Below, one piece after another: positions 16,455 through 17,502 of a DNA stretch of 17,502 nt. The DNA lies in assembly GCA_005878515.1 (NCBI GenBank), contig VBLZ01000074.1:1-17502 (forward strand). The letters run 5' to 3'. Position 1 is the stretch's first letter. Each line of letters starts with the position of its first letter. Below the pieces are notes generated by a model that searched no databases, was not told the DNA's origin, and saw only the letters and a program-made list of their open reading frames with translations. Source of the DNA: Methanobacteriota archaeon (lineage in GTDB: Archaea > Thermoplasmatota > Thermoplasmata > RBG-16-68-12). Position numbers and translations under genes: made by a program.

Positions 16455-16758
16455 GGGAACCTGACGAAGAACGCCCTTCAGGCCCATCGTCCGGGGCCGT
16501 CACCGTGGGGCTCGAGGACCGCGGGGAGACGGCGCCGTGATCGTCCACGACACGGGTCGGGGGATGTCGCCGGACATCATCGAGAAACCCTTCCAACTAT
16601 TCTTCGCGACGAAGCCGAAAGAGCACGGGACCGGGCTGGGCCTTGCCTTTGCGAAGAGCGTCGTCGGCGCCCATGGAGGCACGATCGAGGTGGCGTCGCT
16701 CCCCGGCCAAGGATCGACCTTCACGGTGGTCCTCCCGAAAACCCCGTCTCTTCCCTAG
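16455..16758 (+). pseudogene. Truncated, frameshifted sensor histidine kinase ATPase domain
   Basis: The 3' end of a histidine kinase (HATPase_c) is readable across three frames. GNLTKNALQAHRPG is the N-box (16455-16496). AVTVGLEDRGETA continues in another frame (16496-16534). VIVHDTGRGMSPDI is the G1 box from 16537, followed by FQLFFATKPKEHGTGLGLAF (F and G2 boxes) and GSTFTVVLPK, with a stop at 16756-16758. Restoring one G in the G-run at 16493-16496, and one G near 16532-16535 (GCGCC to GCGGCC), rejoins a normal kinase sequence (..HRPGAVTVGLEDRGETAAVIVHDTGRGM). No sensor or phospho-acceptor His region is visible upstream, where the terminator lies. It is therefore both truncated and broken. 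Sequencing indels could explain the frameshifts but not the missing 5' part. A 73-codon frame from GTG 16537 is unlikely to be functional alone. Confidence 0.75.
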
Positions 16759-16782
16759 GCCCAGGCCCGCGGGAGAAAGCTC

Positions 16783-16790
16783 CATAATAC
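16783..16790 (+). promoter_or_regulatory. TATA-like box for purB
   Basis: CATAATAC is the only AT-rich stretch in the short gap between the kinase remnant and purB. It is centred about 31 bases before ATG 16818, predicting a leaderless or nearly leaderless transcript. No SD is seen at a usable distance, which agrees with this. Confidence 0.4.
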
Positions 16791-16817
16791 CTCGGGGCTT
16801 TGCGGTCGTCGGTGGCC

Positions 16818-17502
16818 ATGTCGCTCCTGTGCCCCATCGACTTCCGCTATGGCCGGCCGAAGATGAAGGGGATCTTCGAGGAAGAGTCGCGGCTCCAGCG
16901 CCTGCTCGAGGTCGAGGCGGCGCTCGCCCGCGCGGAGGCGAAGGTCGGGTTGATCCCCGAGCCTGCCGCGGCCGAGATCACGAAGAAGGCCACGACGAAA
17001 CAGGTGACGGTCAAGCGCGTCCAGGAGATCGAGGAGGAGACGCGTCACGACCTGATGGCGGTCGTCCTCGCCCTGACCGAGGCGTGCGACGGCGAGGCGG
17101 GAAAATACGTCCACCTCGGCGCGACGAGCAACGACATCCTCGACACCGCGACAGCGCTCCAGCTCCGGGATGCGATCCACATCGTGGGCGAGGACCTGGG
17201 CGAACTCACGACCGTGTTCGCGGGCCTGGCGTCGAAACACAAGCGGACCGTGATGCTCGGCCGGACGCACGGGCAAGCCGCGGTCCCGATCACGTTCGGA
17301 CTCAAGATGGCGGTCTTCGCCTCGGAGGTCGCGCGCCACAGCGACCGGTTGCTGGAGGCATCCCCCCGGATCGTCGTCGGCAAGATGTCCGGGGCCGTCG
17401 GGACCGGGGCGGCGTTCGGGCCATATGCCCTCGACATCCAGCCCGCGGTCATGCGGGACCTCGGCCTCGGTGTGGAAGAAGCGGCGACGCAGGTCGTTGG
17501 CC
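16818..17502 (+). CDS. purB: Adenylosuccinate lyase (3' partial)
   Basis: Purine biosynthesis enzyme that splits SAICAR to AICAR and adenylosuccinate to AMP, each releasing fumarate; cytoplasmic homotetramer in the aspartase/fumarase superfamily. 228 codons are visible and the gene runs off the right edge. ATG 16818 is chosen because the archaeal PurB N-terminus follows (CPIDFRYGRPKMKGIFEEES). Conserved blocks are RLQRLLEVEAALARAEAKVG, HLGATSNDILDTA from about residue 100, and GRTHGQAAVPITFG with H151, the conserved active-site His block. The flexible Ser loop (SSxMPxKxNP-type) lies beyond the window. Fumarase or argininosuccinate lyase is less likely, because the N-terminal block and the spacing fit PurB. 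It is unrelated in function to the upstream peptide-uptake cluster and has its own promoter-like box. Confidence 0.93.
   Translation, partial: MSLLCPIDFRYGRPKMKGIFEEESRLQRLLEVEAALARAEAKVGLIPEPAAAEITKKATTKQVTVKRVQEIEEETRHDLMAVVLALTEACDGEAGKYVHLGATSNDILDTATALQLRDAIHIVGEDLGELTTVFAGLASKHKRTVMLGRTHGQAAVPITFGLKMAVFASEVARHSDRLLEASPRIVVGKMSGAVGTGAAFGPYALDIQPAVMRDLGLGVEEAATQVVG

Noticed and set aside
1..17502. CRISPR arrays, tRNA or rRNA genes, insertion sequences
   Set aside because: No regularly spaced short repeats, no tRNA-like cloverleaf or rRNA motifs, and no transposase motifs or flanking terminal repeats were seen.

Overview
The window most likely comes from a GC-rich archaeon, and I infer a Thermoplasmatota-like euryarchaeon, though no rRNA or tRNA is present to prove it. 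The evidence is: Shine-Dalgarno sites of the GGAGGTGA type; AT-rich TATA-like boxes about 25 bases ahead of predicted transcript starts in otherwise GC-rich DNA; a solute-binding protein and a giant peptidase that are both anchored by a C-terminal membrane helix, as is common for archaeal surface proteins; and an archaeal-looking adenylosuccinate lyase. All real genes lie on the plus strand. The long minus-strand reading frames are codon shadows.

Layout. Positions 2-6255 hold a tightly overlapping dipeptide/oligopeptide ABC transporter block: two permeases (DppB-like, cut by the left window edge, and DppC-like) and two ATPases (DppD-like and DppF-like). Both permeases carry large soluble domains spliced into the extracytoplasmic loop after their first helix. 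DppB has about 220 residues of Ig-like beta-sandwich. DppC has about 470 residues with the repeats of a PQQ/WD-like beta-propeller. DppD has an extra segment of about 85 residues, predicted helical, between Walker A and the Q-loop. Two small membrane proteins follow without gaps: a one-helix protein with a LEA14/WHy-like ectodomain, and a four-helix protein.

A spacer of about 270 bases (7282-7551) carries two TATA-like boxes and an 8-bp perfect inverted repeat. It leads into a 2165-residue secreted subtilisin-family (S8) peptidase with an unusually long insert between the catalytic Asp and His, tandem Ca-binding-like repeats, Ig-like repeats and a C-terminal membrane anchor. The peptidase is translationally coupled (TGATG) to a family-5 peptide-binding protein on an Ig-like stalk with its own C-terminal anchor. 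A hairpin plus T-tract terminator follows.

After the terminator lies the 3' end of a sensor histidine kinase gene. It is truncated at its 5' side and broken by two apparent single-G losses. The window ends inside purB.

Inferred joint role: the membrane-tethered peptidase cuts extracellular protein, the anchored binding protein captures the peptides, and the DppBCDF transporter imports them. The added extracellular permease domains may dock the peptidase, the binding protein, the cell surface or a polymer. The propeller-bearing and Ig-bearing permeases are the most unusual content of the window.
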